A stretch of DNA of 64,000 nt, from positions 11,551,384-11,615,383 of the forward strand of contig OX465118.1 in NCBI GenBank assembly GCA_949987565.1, read 5' to 3'. Positions 26,801 through 36,172 of this stretch are shown piece after piece; the first letter of the stretch is position 1; each line of letters opens with the position of its first letter. The notes under the pieces were generated by a model, which saw nothing but the letters and a program-made list of their open reading frames with translations, searched no databases and had not been told where the DNA came from. The translations under genes were made by a program, and so were the position numbers. The stretch is from Luidia sarsii. Lineage: Eukaryota > Echinodermata > Asteroidea > Paxillosida > Luidiidae.

Positions 26801-29800
26801 GAGGGAGGATGGGAGGGAGGAGGAAGAAGGGGAGGGAGAAGAGGAGGGAGGAAGGCAGGGAGGATGACGTAGGAGGGGAGGGAGGAGGGCAGGGAGGATG
26901 GGAGGGAGGAGGTAAAAGGGGAGAAGGGGAAGGAGGAGGGGAGGAGGACGATGAGGGAGGGAGGAGGGTAGGGAAGATGGGAGGGTGGATGAAGAAGGGG
27001 AGGGAGCATGAGAGAGGAGGGGACGGAGGAGGGGAGGGGGAGGAGGGGAGGGAGAAGGAAAGGAGGACAGAGTAGGGGAGGGGAGGGAGGAGGAAGGAGG
27101 GGAGGGAAAATGGGAGGGAGGAGAGTAGGGAGGAGGGGAGGAGGTGGAGAAGGAGAAGAAAAGGAGGACAGAGGTGGGAAGGGGAAGGAGGGTGTAGGGA
27201 GGATGGGAGGGAGGAAGAGGGGAGGGGGAAGAGGAGGGAGAGGGAGAGGAGGGGAAGGAGCTAGGGGGAGGGAGAGTAAGGAAGGGAGGGGAGTGGAGGG
27301 ATGGGGAGCTGGCTTACACTTCCCTACTTAGAGACCCTTTCCCTGAGACCCTTTTCCATTTGCCTGCTGTTCTTCCTCGATGCTCCACAAACCTCCATAC
27401 AAGAACGGTCGTCGACCTTTTATTATGAGCTTCCCTGCTTTAGCGGCGGGTGTACACACGTCGGTCAGAGAGACTGACGCACAGAGCCACGCTTCCCTCT
27501 TGCGTGACTTCCGGGCCCAGATATCGGCCAACTTACAGCGTGCATCATCCCGGATGGAGCCCCCATTCTTTCAAGAAGAATGTCTCAGAGGGCTCTAGCA
27601 CTGGCGGATTTTTAAACAACAAGCCAACGGTTTGACAGATGCAGTTAGTGCTGCTTCCGAATGCGCTGACCACGGCCGGAAACAACAAAACAAAGTCTGC
27701 ATGAATTGGCAGCAGACGCTAGCTTGTGGCTTCCATAGACTCGTGTAGCCGTAGCCATCTCAAAGCCGTAGCCGAGGACTTTTAATAGGAGAAGCCCCAG
27801 TTCAAAGATGGCGGTCCTGACAACGCCCTCACGCATCCGAGGACTTGACGAAGCCCCGACATCCTCTAAGATGGATTCATTTATTTTTTCCCCGACTCTG
27901 AATCCTCCGAGGGAGGTCCCGCATTGACGAGACCATGAATCACAGCGGACGAGTCAGAGTCATGGCAAAGGACCGTGTCATGCCCCCCCCCACCCCCGGC
28001 TCTCCGTCCCCCCTGGGGGTGGGGGTAAGTCAGGAGGGGGGTTAGCAAGCACCGGATGACCCTGATTATCTTGGGTCGTCTTGCTTGTCGACACAGTGAC
28101 AATCACTGTCTACACCTATCTGCACAAGCGTCGCGGTGCTGATGGAGGCTTTTATTATAAATCTACACACTGTGATATTTCAGACTAATGTTTAATCCAA
28201 ACTCCTACAGCCCAAAGCACAGCTCTGGACATTGTTTAGTCATGACTGGTTTTGCATAGAAAGTAGAGGCAAGGATCCAAGTGTGCTTTGAAAACTTTGG
28301 TCGGAGTTTAATCAATTAAACATCGATTCCATGAAGTAGATACTGAAGTCGATACATTTCAAAAGTTAGAGTGCCTGACGTTTCGGTCCTAGCAGGACCC
28401 TGCCTTGGAGAAAGGTCCTGCTAGCCTATCGAAACGTCAGGCCCTCGCTCTAACTTTTGAAACAGAAACTGTCAGATCGTCTACTTCATTTGCACCCATA
28501 CTCACACTGTTTGTCCCAAAATACCGAATTCCGCTTAGAACTTCGAAGCGATGTTTCACATGCGTTTTGCAGGGGGTTGAACTCCAAGCCATATTTAAGA
28601 CTCCATGAAAGATTCCATGAATCGTACTTTTGAGTCGTCTTTTATATTTGCACTCACACTACCGCAGAAAGAAAAGGATTTCACTCAGATTAGGGAAAAA
28701 CTGACTTGAAACTTTCAACAATAATTGATTGTTTGCATCTGAATAAAATGGGGGTGTGATACCAGGAGATATACGGCAGTTAATGGTTGAATTGCTCGTG
28801 ACTGGCGCCCCTATACCCCGGCAAAGACTAACTGACTATTAGGGAAGGCCAGCATCTAAGGGCTATCGAGATAGCTCATATGGTAAGGGTGCTTATACGC
28901 AAAACAATAGCTTCCGAGTGCGTCTCTGTCCAGTCAAAGTTTTTTCTACCATTACTCAAAATTTTATTAAAGTTCCGAGTCAGTGTTTCCTTCACTTGTT
29001 TAGTTTCACCCAAAAATACATCACTTTGGTTTTATTTTGGGTTGGTTGGTTCATAAGACCAACGGTTTCGTTCCGTCTTGCACTCACTGCCTGGTCATCT
29101 CGTAACCACTCAAGCTGCACACGGACCCACAAGATTGTTACAAGACCTGAGAATGTTTCCCTTCAATTACAAGTCCGCTCCCGACCACCGATAATTCAAT
29201 CAGCCACCTGATCCTACTCCCCAAAAAGATGGATAAACTTTTTTTATTTATTTTTTTATTTTTTTAAAGGCGGTCTAACTCTGATCCCCAGTCCTATAGG
29301 CGTGCTCAATTTTCCTCGCCGAAATATGTCACAATTTGTAGCGGAATTTGTTGAGGCTTAGCCGGGGGGGAGGGCGCCCCTCCGGGGTGAATAAACGACG
29401 CAAATTATGCCCTCACAGTCATCCCTGTTATTGTACCCACCGGCCGCCCCAAACACCTGTGCTCGGAAATTCAACCAGGAATGGGGGAGAAAATACCTTT
29501 GTGCAATGGGCGCGCAGTTATGTATCCATACACCCCCACGCACACACACACTTTTGCAGTTCAACACTTTTGCTGTATAGGTATGCGTGCCTCATATAAA
29601 ACGTTGTTAACATTTTTGGGCAGTTTTATAAATATCACTCTACCACGCCCACCGTGTTGTTTTTATATATTACTTACTGCCACAACTGAAGCACAGCACA
29701 ACCCAACGCGGCCCCCTGATCGCCCACGAGGTCCCCCCCCCCTCTGGAAAGTAAAAAATTGAATTTGTGTTACGTGCGTAGGGCTAGATTTGGCGTGATT

Positions 29801-32800
29801 GCATCGTGATCTACCGTGCTGGGTCCGCCGCTCTGCCGACAAAGGGGTTCCCCGCACACACCTGCACCTGGGTGATTGGGTTTGGTCCCGGCTGATTGTC
29901 GGGGACTCCGCGGTGCTGCAGGCCTCGCGGTGCGATGCTCTCGGTAATTTGAGCTTCGTGCCGTCCGGAGGGAGTTGCACTTTAGTGAAGTGGTAACTGG
30001 TCTTGTCGGGCCTCGTTCGTACCGCCACCAGATCGAGATCTTTCTGGAATTCTTTGACGAGAAACAAGATGCACGTTTTGACGAGAAGCACGATGGTGCC
30101 GTTGATGTTAATTGATATAAATCATGAAGTAAATATTAAAACAAACTTTTGCAAACTGCTCACTGACTAATATGACCTGCAATGCAATATAAATCAGTTA
30201 TCTTTAGGATTCAGTAATCTTACCGATTGCGTGCAGGACGATTTGACGATTTGAAAGCAGTCATGGAAAGCCACGCCCTAATCTTGTAGTTTCAGAATCA
30301 GAAAGACACGCCCCCTCATCTTACAATCTTACCTTTTATTATACGCAGTGGCTGTTGTTACGGCAGTCGTCCGTGTGGTTCCCTGACTTGATTTTTGTAT
30401 TTCGTCAGCATTGCCGGCTGGTTGAACCAGTCTATTAGCTGATAGTCTGGTTCCAAGAGCTAAACATCCTGACAAATACTGTGAAGTCAGGGAATCACAC
30501 GGACGACTGCCGTAACAACAGCCACTGCGTTTATTATACCCTCGTTCTATTCGGTTTGTAATTCAATAATATTACAAACGAAGGGGATACTTTACTGATA
30601 ATTTTCCGAAGTTGACGAATTGAGTTTCCCTTTTTGTTTCTGCTGGACCTGCAGGTAAGCACCGTCTCCACTTCCAGTTCAACCTGAGTCACGTTCCCTC
30701 TTCCGAGATGCTGCTCCAAGCCGAGCTGCACCTCTTCAAACTCAAGCCCAAGATGAGACCCACTGCGCCTGCGTCGGGCAAACGTCAGCCCTTCTACCAG
30801 GTCAGTCCACTACCTGATTGTTATGCAACTTCGCCCAAAACAAGGCTAGAAAGCCACTCAAGGTTAATTTAAGGGCTAAGGAAGGAAGGAGATAGAGAGG
30901 GACTCGGGAAGGCTGGGGATAGGAATTGACATTCCTCTGAAAAAAAAAGGCAGGATCGTAGGCTGGGGAAACATGAACCAGGAAGGGAATTCCAGAGAGA
31001 GGCTGAACGATGGAAGAAGCTGTTCTGATACCTCTTTTTTGTACACCATGGGATAGATAGAGTGTATAGGTGAGAGGACAACAGCCTATTTACTGGGGGG
31101 ACAAGTCGACAAGAGCAGAGGAACACCTACCGTTTCTTTCGGTTCTGAAGTTTGAATGTGTTATTCTGTGTGCACGTGCAATGTAAAAGATTGTGAACGA
31201 TGGCGAATAATGCTGATCTAATGACTTCCTCCAGATCCAACTCTACCAGCTGGCGAGCGAAGATCCATCGTCGCTAGAGGGCGCTAAACTGATCGGACTA
31301 CGGCTGGTTGGGACTGTGGGCACTGAATGGGAGGTCTTCAGTATCACAGACGGTAAGTCTTCAAAAGTGCCAGAAAGTTAGCCCGATTTTCTCAAAGGAA
31401 GCTTTAAAATTGGAACAGGATTATAACGTGACATTGAATATCTCACTAGCTCTGGGGCCGATTTCACGCTTTGCGGTCATCGCAAACGCCAAAATCGATC
31501 GCTAAGTCTGGAATCCATCGCAACTCGGCGATCGGTGTACCGACTGGATTTCAGACTTGGCGATCGATTATGGCGTTTCCGATGACCTCAAAGCGTTAGG
31601 CCTCTTGTCAAAAATATCATCGGTTGGGTATCAGATGATTTGACCCGTCCGATGTCATTTCCACCGGAGAGCCATCGTGTATTTTTTCACCCCAGAGTCC
31701 AGTACAATCGGCTTTCTACCGGGGGAAATTTTATCGGTCGGGTGAATTCAACTGGCACTCAACCGATGATCTTTTTGACAAAAGACCTTACCAGCACCTG
31801 ATCTCAATTCACCGTCAGCCAACGATCTGTCATTCGATGCGATGGTGTACAGGCCTATACCAATAAGCCCTCTCTCCTTTACCTTTACCTTTACAGCCGT
31901 GTCCAGTTGGTTGGTTGACGAGCGGACCAACCATGGTGTCCTTGTGACTATCACCTCGCTGACTGGCCAGCCGATGGACGATAAGTTCATTCGCTTTGCC
32001 CAGCAGGGCAAGCATCACCCCAGCAAGCACCCGTTCCTCGTCCTCTATACCAGCGACCTGAGGCAGATGGGCACCGCACACGCAAACCAGGGTAAGAGAG
32101 ATGAAAGCACTGAACTCTTGAGGGCGTCCTACCTCCTATCATATGTGACCCGGAACATCATTATGAGGGATAACCCCCACTTTTGAGATTTTGAGATTTT
32201 CTAATGATTTGAAAGACTGTACCATTAGCTTTCAAATGATATCAAAATTTCCTCCAATACATTAACTTTCCGAAAATACAAAACAAAAAGAAAATTGATT
32301 TTTAATCGAATTGAGAAGATACTTTGACTTTAGGCATTGTTTACTCGAAAAGTGTTTTGGTGGGATATTCTTCATGTCGCTGTGCCGGGTCATTATATCA
32401 AATCGAGGCTGGTGAATTGAAGTCTTCAACTTTCAAGTTGGCCCTTTACGAATCCGTGGCTCAGGCTTCGTCTCCGTCTGACAAAACCTGAGAATCAAGG
32501 TTGTGGTTTGTCTCCGAATTTGAAGTTTTCTTGGCTTGATAGGTATTCACCAAGAAACTGGGGTCAAACGCTTGTTTGTAGATGCCTGTAATATTATAAC
32601 GAGTAAGAGAAACATGACCGAAGCCTAAGCCCGAGCCTAAGCCTTCAATTCGTGAACGGACTTTGAACCGCGCTTCTCGGAACAATTTTTTTTCCATGAA
32701 TAGGAAAATTACTAAATGCTCGCTTATTTTCACACATTGATTAGCCATTGTCAAAATGCGGGTTTCACAAACATATGACGTCATGCAGTAGCCTCCATGT

Positions 32801-34127
32801 TCTTTGAGTCGTTTCGCTAGTGTGTCCCTGATCATTGTTAAAGACAAGAAGATGGGTAGATCCTGGGAAGGAAGTTGACAAACCCATCTCAAACCCTGCA
32901 TTCTAATCTACAGGGAGATGGTCAACCCTGTGGTACAAGGTTGGCAACCCTGTGGTACAAGGTTGGCAACCCTGTGATACAAGGTTGGCAACCCTGTGAT
33001 ACAAGGTTGGCAAACCTGTGATACAAGGTTGGCAACCCTGTGATACAAGGTTGGCAACCTTGTGATACAAGGTTGGCAACCCTGTGAACAAGGTTAGCAA
33101 CCCTGTGATACAAGGTTGGCAACCCTGTGAACAAGGTTGGCAACCCTGTGATACAAGGTTGGCAACCCTGTGATACAAGGTTGGCAACCCTGTGAACAAG
33201 GTTGGCAACCTTGTGATACAAGGTTGGCAACCCTGTGATACAAGGTTGGCAACCCTGTGACACAAGGTTGGCAACCCTGTGACACAAGGTTGGCAACCCT
33301 GTGACACAAGGTTGGCAACCCTGTGACACAAGGTTGGCAACCCTGTGACACAAGGTTGGCAACCCTGTGATACAAGGTTGGCAAACCTGTTGTTTTGGGA
33401 GTGCTAAAAATGGCCGACAACTCAATTAGGCAACCCTCTGTCAAGTTGGTAGTAACGATCTCAAATCGTTCCGTTAACGGAAGTTCTGGAGATTGACCGA
33501 GATTCTTCTCCTCTCCTCTCCTCTCCTCCAGATGCAGCCGAATCTGCCTACGAGACGTTCTTCGAGACGTACGGCAACCTCAACGCCCCGCCCTTCTTGG
33601 ACTCCACTCAGGCGGGTCCCACGCCCAACGTGCGCACCAATCGCTACGGCGGCGCATCCGAGACGACTTCCTCCACTCGGCAGAGCAAGACAGCGGGCCC
33701 CGTCACCTCCAGGCATCGACGGGCCGTCCGCCAAGCCCGAGACGAGTCCCCGACCCAGGACGCCGCCTCACTCGTCTCTCCCCAGTCCCCGCCCTCCCGT
33801 ACCAAGACCGCCAAGGGCACCTGCGCCCGCAAGTCTATGTACGTGGACTTCCACGAGATCGGCTGGTCGGATTGGATCATCTACCCGGTGGGGTACAACG
33901 CCTACGAGTGTCAGGGCAAGTGTCCCTTCCCTCTCGGGCAGACCGTGCAGCCGTCCAACCACGCCACGGTGCAGTCTCTCATGCACCTCATATCGGCCGA
34001 CGTGGCGGCGCCCTGCTGCGTGCCCAGCCAGCTCGACCCCATCGTTGTCCTCTTCTTCGATAGCGACAGTAATGTGGTGCTCAAACAATTCGACAACATG
34101 GTGGCTACGGCGTGCGGATGCCGCTGA
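13589..34127 (+). CDS. ADMP: ADMP-like BMP/TGF-beta family ligand, 5 exons, 498 aa
   Basis: Coding exons are 13589-14030, 30655-30800, 31235-31352, 31897-32091 and 33532-34127; all introns are GT-AG and the frame is continuous. The protein has a hydrophobic signal peptide (residues 1 to about 30), a TGF-beta propeptide with N-glycosylation sequons (NNT in exon 1, NLS in exon 2), a furin site RHRR at 361-364, and a 134-residue mature chain. The mature chain has the seven cystine-knot cysteines (398, 427, 431, 462, 463, 495, 497), including the interchain one in APCCVP, and ends ACGCR. The motifs GYNAYECQGKCPFPLG and NHATVQSL point to anti-dorsalizing morphogenetic protein rather than BMP2/4 or BMP5-8. 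As family knowledge, ADMP is a secreted BMP-receptor ligand made on the organizer side and tuned by Chordin. Assignment within the BMP superfamily rests on recognition, not on a tree; another BMP-like paralogue remains possible. Confidence 0.85.
14511..14631. repeat. Hammerhead-like repeat: 59-bp perfect inverted repeat, 3-nt loop
   Basis: The arms 14511-14569 and 14573-14631 are exact reverse complements, each containing the whole GGTCCTGCTAGGATCGAAAC core. The left flank has the usual TGTTGCAAACTGCTTACTGA. It lies in ADMP intron 1, 480 bp after exon 1. Confidence 0.9.
16046..16388. mobile_element. TIR repeat A, copy 1
   Basis: The ends are GGCCGTTTACGAAAT and GGAAAACGGCC. It contains GACAAAACCTGAAAATCCAG, TTGAAGGTTTGTTGGCTTGA and the terminal AAGCCTAAGCCCGAGCCTAA shared with 19961-20180, 32440-32662 and 62434-62666. 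The 5' part (16060-16160) differs, so it is a composite or a rearranged copy. Confidence 0.65.
17790..17995. repeat. (AAC)n/(GAC)n trinucleotide microsatellite
   Basis: CAACAA repeats with an internal (GAC)n block at 17867-17893. Reading frames give poly-Asn, poly-Leu and poly-Val and are not genes. A 15-G run lies nearby at 17525-17540. Confidence 0.95.
18950..19290 (-). mobile_element. LINE 3' fragment (non-LTR retrotransposon)
   Basis: This is the reverse complement of the 61480-61935 copy: CCAGGAAGGGAATTCCAGAG, GGCTGAACGAGGGAAGAAGC and the 3' end with AAGAAG-type tail at 18950-18972. 5'-truncated and decayed. Confidence 0.7.
19961..20180. mobile_element. TIR repeat A, copy 2 (about 220 bp)
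   Basis: The 24-bp inverted ends are built from GGCTTAGGCTCGGGCT..GGCTTC at 19971 and its complement at 20140-20165. The interior has GTTTGTTTCCGAATTTGAAG and ACCAAGAAACTG. Non-coding. Confidence 0.8.
20310..20530 (+). mobile_element. LINE 3' fragment
   Basis: GAACGGAGAGGTATCGGAAC, CTGGAATTCCCTTCCTGG, then GAGTGGCTTTTCAGCCTTG and TTTGGGC. It matches the C-terminal coding end and 3'UTR of the 61480-61935 copy. Confidence 0.75.
21250..21590 (+). mobile_element. Two tandem tRNA-derived elements, copies 3 and 4
   Basis: Copy 3 (21250-21410) has lost the anticodon arm and variable region, jumping from AGAGCACT to GTCCCGGTCCAGTC. Copy 4 (21430-21590) keeps an ACGCAAA loop but lacks the acceptor 3' strand. 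Both start with the CTTCTGACTGGCGCCCCACC leader and GGCAAAGACTA arm. Confidence 0.75.
22781..23046. mobile_element. Putative MITE with GTCCA..GGACTT-type ends
   Basis: It starts AAGCCGTGTCCACACTAGAC and ends GTCCAGTGCGAACAGGGCTT, roughly inverted. Repeated GTTCGCACTGGACTC and ACTGGACT words occur inside. Confidence 0.45.
23974..24097. mobile_element. 124-bp MITE with 20-bp perfect TIRs
   Basis: AGGCCGTGTCCGAAACGGGC at the left and its exact complement at the right end, flanked on both sides by ATA, a likely 3-bp target duplication. The interior has CGGCTAGGGC and CCTAGACCTGGCTCTAGA. Confidence 0.75.
24981..25185. mobile_element. MITE-like repeat H, copy 2
   Basis: Reverse-oriented relative of 1131-1366, sharing CCAAAGCTTCAACTTC and CAGCTTTTGGATAACAGAG. 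The ends AACCCGGCTTAGGCTCAG and GAAGCCTGAGCCGGGCTT are inverted. Confidence 0.6.
26580..27310. repeat. Purine-only GGGAGGA minisatellite in ADMP intron 1
   Basis: About 730 bp of GGGAGGA, GGGAGAAGG and AGGAGG units with few pyrimidines. The Gly/Glu/Arg-rich frames across it are artefacts. Confidence 0.95.
28356..28466. repeat. Hammerhead-like repeat, inverted pair
   Basis: CAAAAGTTAGAGTGCCTGAC..TCCTAGCAGG faces GGTCCTGCTAGCCTATCGAAACGTCAGG..CTAACTTTTG. A CCTA insertion interrupts the right core. Confidence 0.8.
28783..28960 (+). mobile_element. tRNA-derived element, copy 5
   Basis: GGCAGTTAATGGTTGAATTG leader, GGCAAAGACTAACTGAC, a diverged cloverleaf with a TACGCAAAA loop, then GTCCAGTCAAAGTTTTTTCT. 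Weathered copy. Confidence 0.7.
30343..30536. mobile_element. Inverted-repeat element just upstream of ADMP exon 2
   Basis: CGCAGTGGCTGTTGTTACGG..GTGTGGTTCCCTGACTT at the left and its complement (AAGTCAGGGAATCACACGG..CCACTGCG) at the right, about 47-bp arms with one or two mismatches and a 100-bp centre. It ends 120 bp before the exon 2 acceptor. Confidence 0.8.
30655..30800 (+). CDS. ADMP: ADMP-like exon 2, prodomain, follows a 16.6-kb intron
   Basis: A pyrimidine-rich tract ends in TGCAG and the exon begins GTAAGC. With the phase-1 G of exon 1 this gives Gly-Lys-His-Arg, then the conserved prodomain strand FQFNLSHVPSSEMLLQAELH. The donor is GTCAGT, a weak match at +3. The acceptor-then-donor arrangement at the exon start is unusual (see findings). 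Confidence 0.85.
30835..31125 (-). mobile_element. LINE 3' fragment in ADMP intron 2
   Basis: Minus-strand translation gives RYQNSFFHRSASLWNSLPGS, the conserved end of jockey/CR1-type reverse transcriptase ORFs. The 3'UTR GCCTTGTTTTGGGCGAA lies at 30832-30848. Frame broken. Confidence 0.75.
31235..31352 (+). CDS. ADMP: ADMP-like exon 3, prodomain
   Basis: The acceptor CTCCAG is followed in phase 0 by IQLYQLASEDPSS and LVGTVGTEWEVFSITD, the latter matching the W-x-V-F-x-I/V-T core of BMP propeptides. The donor is G|GTAAGT and the exon ends in phase 1. Confidence 0.85.
31466..31597. mobile_element. Fold-back element with about 55-bp imperfect arms
   Basis: TTGCGGTCATCGCAAACGCC, GATCGCTAAGTCTGGAATCC against GGATTTCAGACTTGGCGATC and GGCGTTTCCGATGACC. 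It lies next to repeat C in ADMP intron 3. Confidence 0.75.
31598..31788. mobile_element. TIR repeat C, copy 1 (about 190 bp)
   Basis: The inverted ends are GGCCTCTTGTCAAAAATATC and GATCTTTTTGACAAAAGACC. The interior (GGGTATCAGATGATTTGACC, CAATCGGCTTTCTACCGGGG) is shared with 48191-48371. TTA flanks both ends. Confidence 0.8.
31897..32091 (+). CDS. ADMP: ADMP-like exon 4, prodomain
   Basis: The acceptor TTTACAG precedes AVSSWLVDERTNHGVLVTIT, then HPSKHPFLVLYTSDLRQM, the usual end of the TGF-beta propeptide fold (P-F-L-V-x-Y-x-D). The donor is G|GTAAGA and the exon ends in phase 1. Confidence 0.85.
32440..32662. mobile_element. TIR repeat A, copy 3
   Basis: GGCTCAGGCTTCGTCTCCGT at the left and AAGCCTAAGCCCGAGCCTAA at the right; the interior matches copies 2 and 4. 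It lies in ADMP intron 4. Confidence 0.8.
32925..33390. repeat. 22-bp minisatellite in ADMP intron 4
   Basis: About 21 copies of GGTTGGCAACCCTGTGATACAA (18-22 bp; some copies GAACAA or GACACAA). The unit core GGTTGGCAACC is nearly self-complementary. Reading frames through it (LPTLCHRVANLVSQGC-type) are repeat translations, not genes. Confidence 0.95.
33532..34127 (+). CDS. ADMP: ADMP-like exon 5: furin site and mature ligand
   Basis: The acceptor is a CTCTC pyrimidine tract ending CCAG. The exon carries the end of the prodomain, the dibasic processing site RHRR, a 33-residue basic/Ser-Pro linker and the 101-residue cystine-knot domain with all seven cysteines in register, then a TGA stop. 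It carries the whole receptor-binding ligand, as is usual for BMP-class genes. Confidence 0.9.
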
Positions 34128-35228
34128 AACACCCGGCGACACACACACAAACAAAACTGCCCTCCCAAGTACCTCCAGGCCGACCATACCGTCACGGCAT
34201 AGGCTCAATACACACTATGATATCCCAACCAGTATTTCACGAATCATGAAGGGATATACTTCGGACCGGTCTTGTTGGCTTTTTTTGTTCTTTTTCCTGA
34301 GCGCGCGCGCGGGAAAACGCGCGCGTACTCAGAACTCAACGCTCGCGCTCAGTATTCCCTGCGCATGCTCAGAACTGCCCAAGTGGACCGTTCTATTTCT
34401 AATCATAACTGCCTTGAAATCGCATCGTCCGTTACACACGTTGTTATCATTATATTTAAACATCGATACATTATAATTATTGTGATTTTTCCGTCTCTAG
34501 AAAAAAGGAAGCACGTGTCTTCTTTTCGGGATTTTTTTTTTACGAGAGTTATCTTTATCTATAATCGCATACAAGTTGTTAATTTTATTCGATTGTGCCC
34601 CCACAAAAAAAGAAACCAGCAAAATGTATTCCAAAAATGAAATCTCGTGTGGTCTTCGTCCTAACTCTCATATTGCCATAGTGTTTATGTTCGTTGTATT
34701 ACCTGTACAATTGCACAGGCCCCATCTGTGCATTCACTCATCACAGACGAAGTGAGTAACTTATAATCTGATAAAATAATATTCAGACAGGTATAATTAT
34801 GAATCCTTCCGCAAATGCTCAGAAAATTCGCATTTATCTAGTCTGCTTACTTTTTAATTTATTTCGTTATTCGGGGGTGCTAGTGTTGGGGTAGTTATAA
34901 ACAAAAAGGTTGTGTAAAGTATAAGAAATATATTGTGAATATTCAAACAAAATGTTTAAACTAAGCCCTTTATGAATTTTAAAAAACACCTACTTGGTTT
35001 GATGTAATGTTCTTCTTCAACATCGTCAACTTTGTAATCAAATTGAGTTTTATTCCGCTTTGGCTCATATTTGATATCACACAAAACCCCATTTCCTTTA
35101 AGATATGCATTGTGTACAGTATTAAGTACTTCTAATGGATTCTAGTGAAAGATTATAGGTATAGTATAACTGGCCTACCTTGATACTTAGAAAGATCTAT
35201 AGTGATTATTGGATGTAAATAAAATAAA
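34128..35228 (+). other. Probable ADMP 3'UTR with tandem poly(A) signals
   Basis: This is AT-rich non-coding sequence after the stop codon. Two overlapping AATAAA hexamers (35218-35223 and 35223-35228) give a plausible 3' end about 1.1 kb after the stop. A (CG)n-type hairpin lies at 34301-34323. Transcript extent is inferred. Confidence 0.45.
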
Positions 35229-35673
35229 TCAACAAACATTGTATACAATAAGTCCTCGTGTGGTATACCTGCGAAAGGTAGACTTTTGTGATTTGTAATC
35301 ATTATTTGAAGGTTGATGAGAACATGAAGTGTATGATGATGAAAATGAAAGCTAATACTATCATGTGGTACTTTGTGCATTACTCATCGTGAAGTAAAAG
35401 TGAAAATGAAATTCATAGGTCTCGTGAATATTATTTCGTCTTTGAAAAAAAAAACATATTTACAAAAATTTCATTTTTCACCAAATCAAATTTATACTTC
35501 CTAGAAATACTGAACACATTAATTTGTGCATTCATTTCGATTGGGATGAAAATATATTTATATTTTAAATTGAACTCCTATTTTGTCCAATGAAGAGAGC
35601 CCGAATCCGATAATCGCTGAAAAATGTCTCCTTGGGATCCAACAATTTATCTCAAAGACTAGTTAAACAGTTT

Positions 35674-35800
35674 GGCAAAGACCAGTTTGGGAAGGCCACC
35701 AACTAAGGGCTGGATAGCTCAGGTGGTAAGAGCACTGGTATGTTAATACAGAGGACTCGGGTTCAACTCCCGGTCCAGTCAAAGTTTTCTTTGCCAATTT
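35674..35800 (+). mobile_element. tRNA-derived element, copy 6
   Basis: GGCAAAGACCAGTTTGGGAA, then a 73-nt cloverleaf at 35708-35780 with a 7-bp acceptor stem (GGCTGGA/TCCAGTC), D-arm GCTC/GAGC, loop ATGTTAA and T-arm around TTCAACT, then AAAGTTTTCTTTGCC. There is no 3' CCA and the anticodon stem has mismatches, so it is unlikely to be a working tRNA. Confidence 0.8.
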
Positions 35801-36166
35801 TTCAAAATTATCTCAAAGTAGTTGGTTTATGGTGGTACAGGGTGGTACACATTGGATAGAGTTATCCAAGCACACCAAGATGTCTCTACAGGGAGGGGGT
35901 GCCCATCAGAAACCGAAGAATCCTGAGAATTTCAAAAACCATTTTAGTTTTTGAAGACTGATAATTTGGATTTTTGTCCTTTGTGTCACATGCTTATAAA
36001 CCATTATTAGCCAATCAATACTGCAAATGCATAATCTAGATGATTTCTGATATCAATATCAATACTCAAAAATGTCAAACTACAATAATGAAAGTAAAAG
36101 CTGATTTGTTTCAAAAATATCATACATTACAAAAATCAACAAAATCATTTCACTTTACAAGATGAC

Positions 36167-36172
36167 TTTATT
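36167..36172 (-). terminator. Candidate CHCHD1 poly(A) signal
   Basis: TTTATT on the plus strand reads AATAAA on the minus strand, about 655 bp after the CHCHD1 stop codon. No cleavage evidence is available; the choice is by motif and position. Confidence 0.3.

Noticed and set aside
26260..27331. Proline-rich (minus) and Gly/Arg/Glu-rich (plus) frames up to 249 aa
   Set aside because: Purine repeat artefact; no conserved motif.
32903..33444. Regular 22-bp repeat resembling a CRISPR array; 116-167-aa repeat protein
   Set aside because: Units abut with no unique spacers, the setting is an animal intron, and the protein frames are periodic repeat translations with variable unit length.
35708..35780. 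Functional tRNA gene
   Set aside because: The cloverleaf is good, but the sequence is one of eight dispersed copies with shared flanks, the anticodon stem is imperfect, and other copies are broken.
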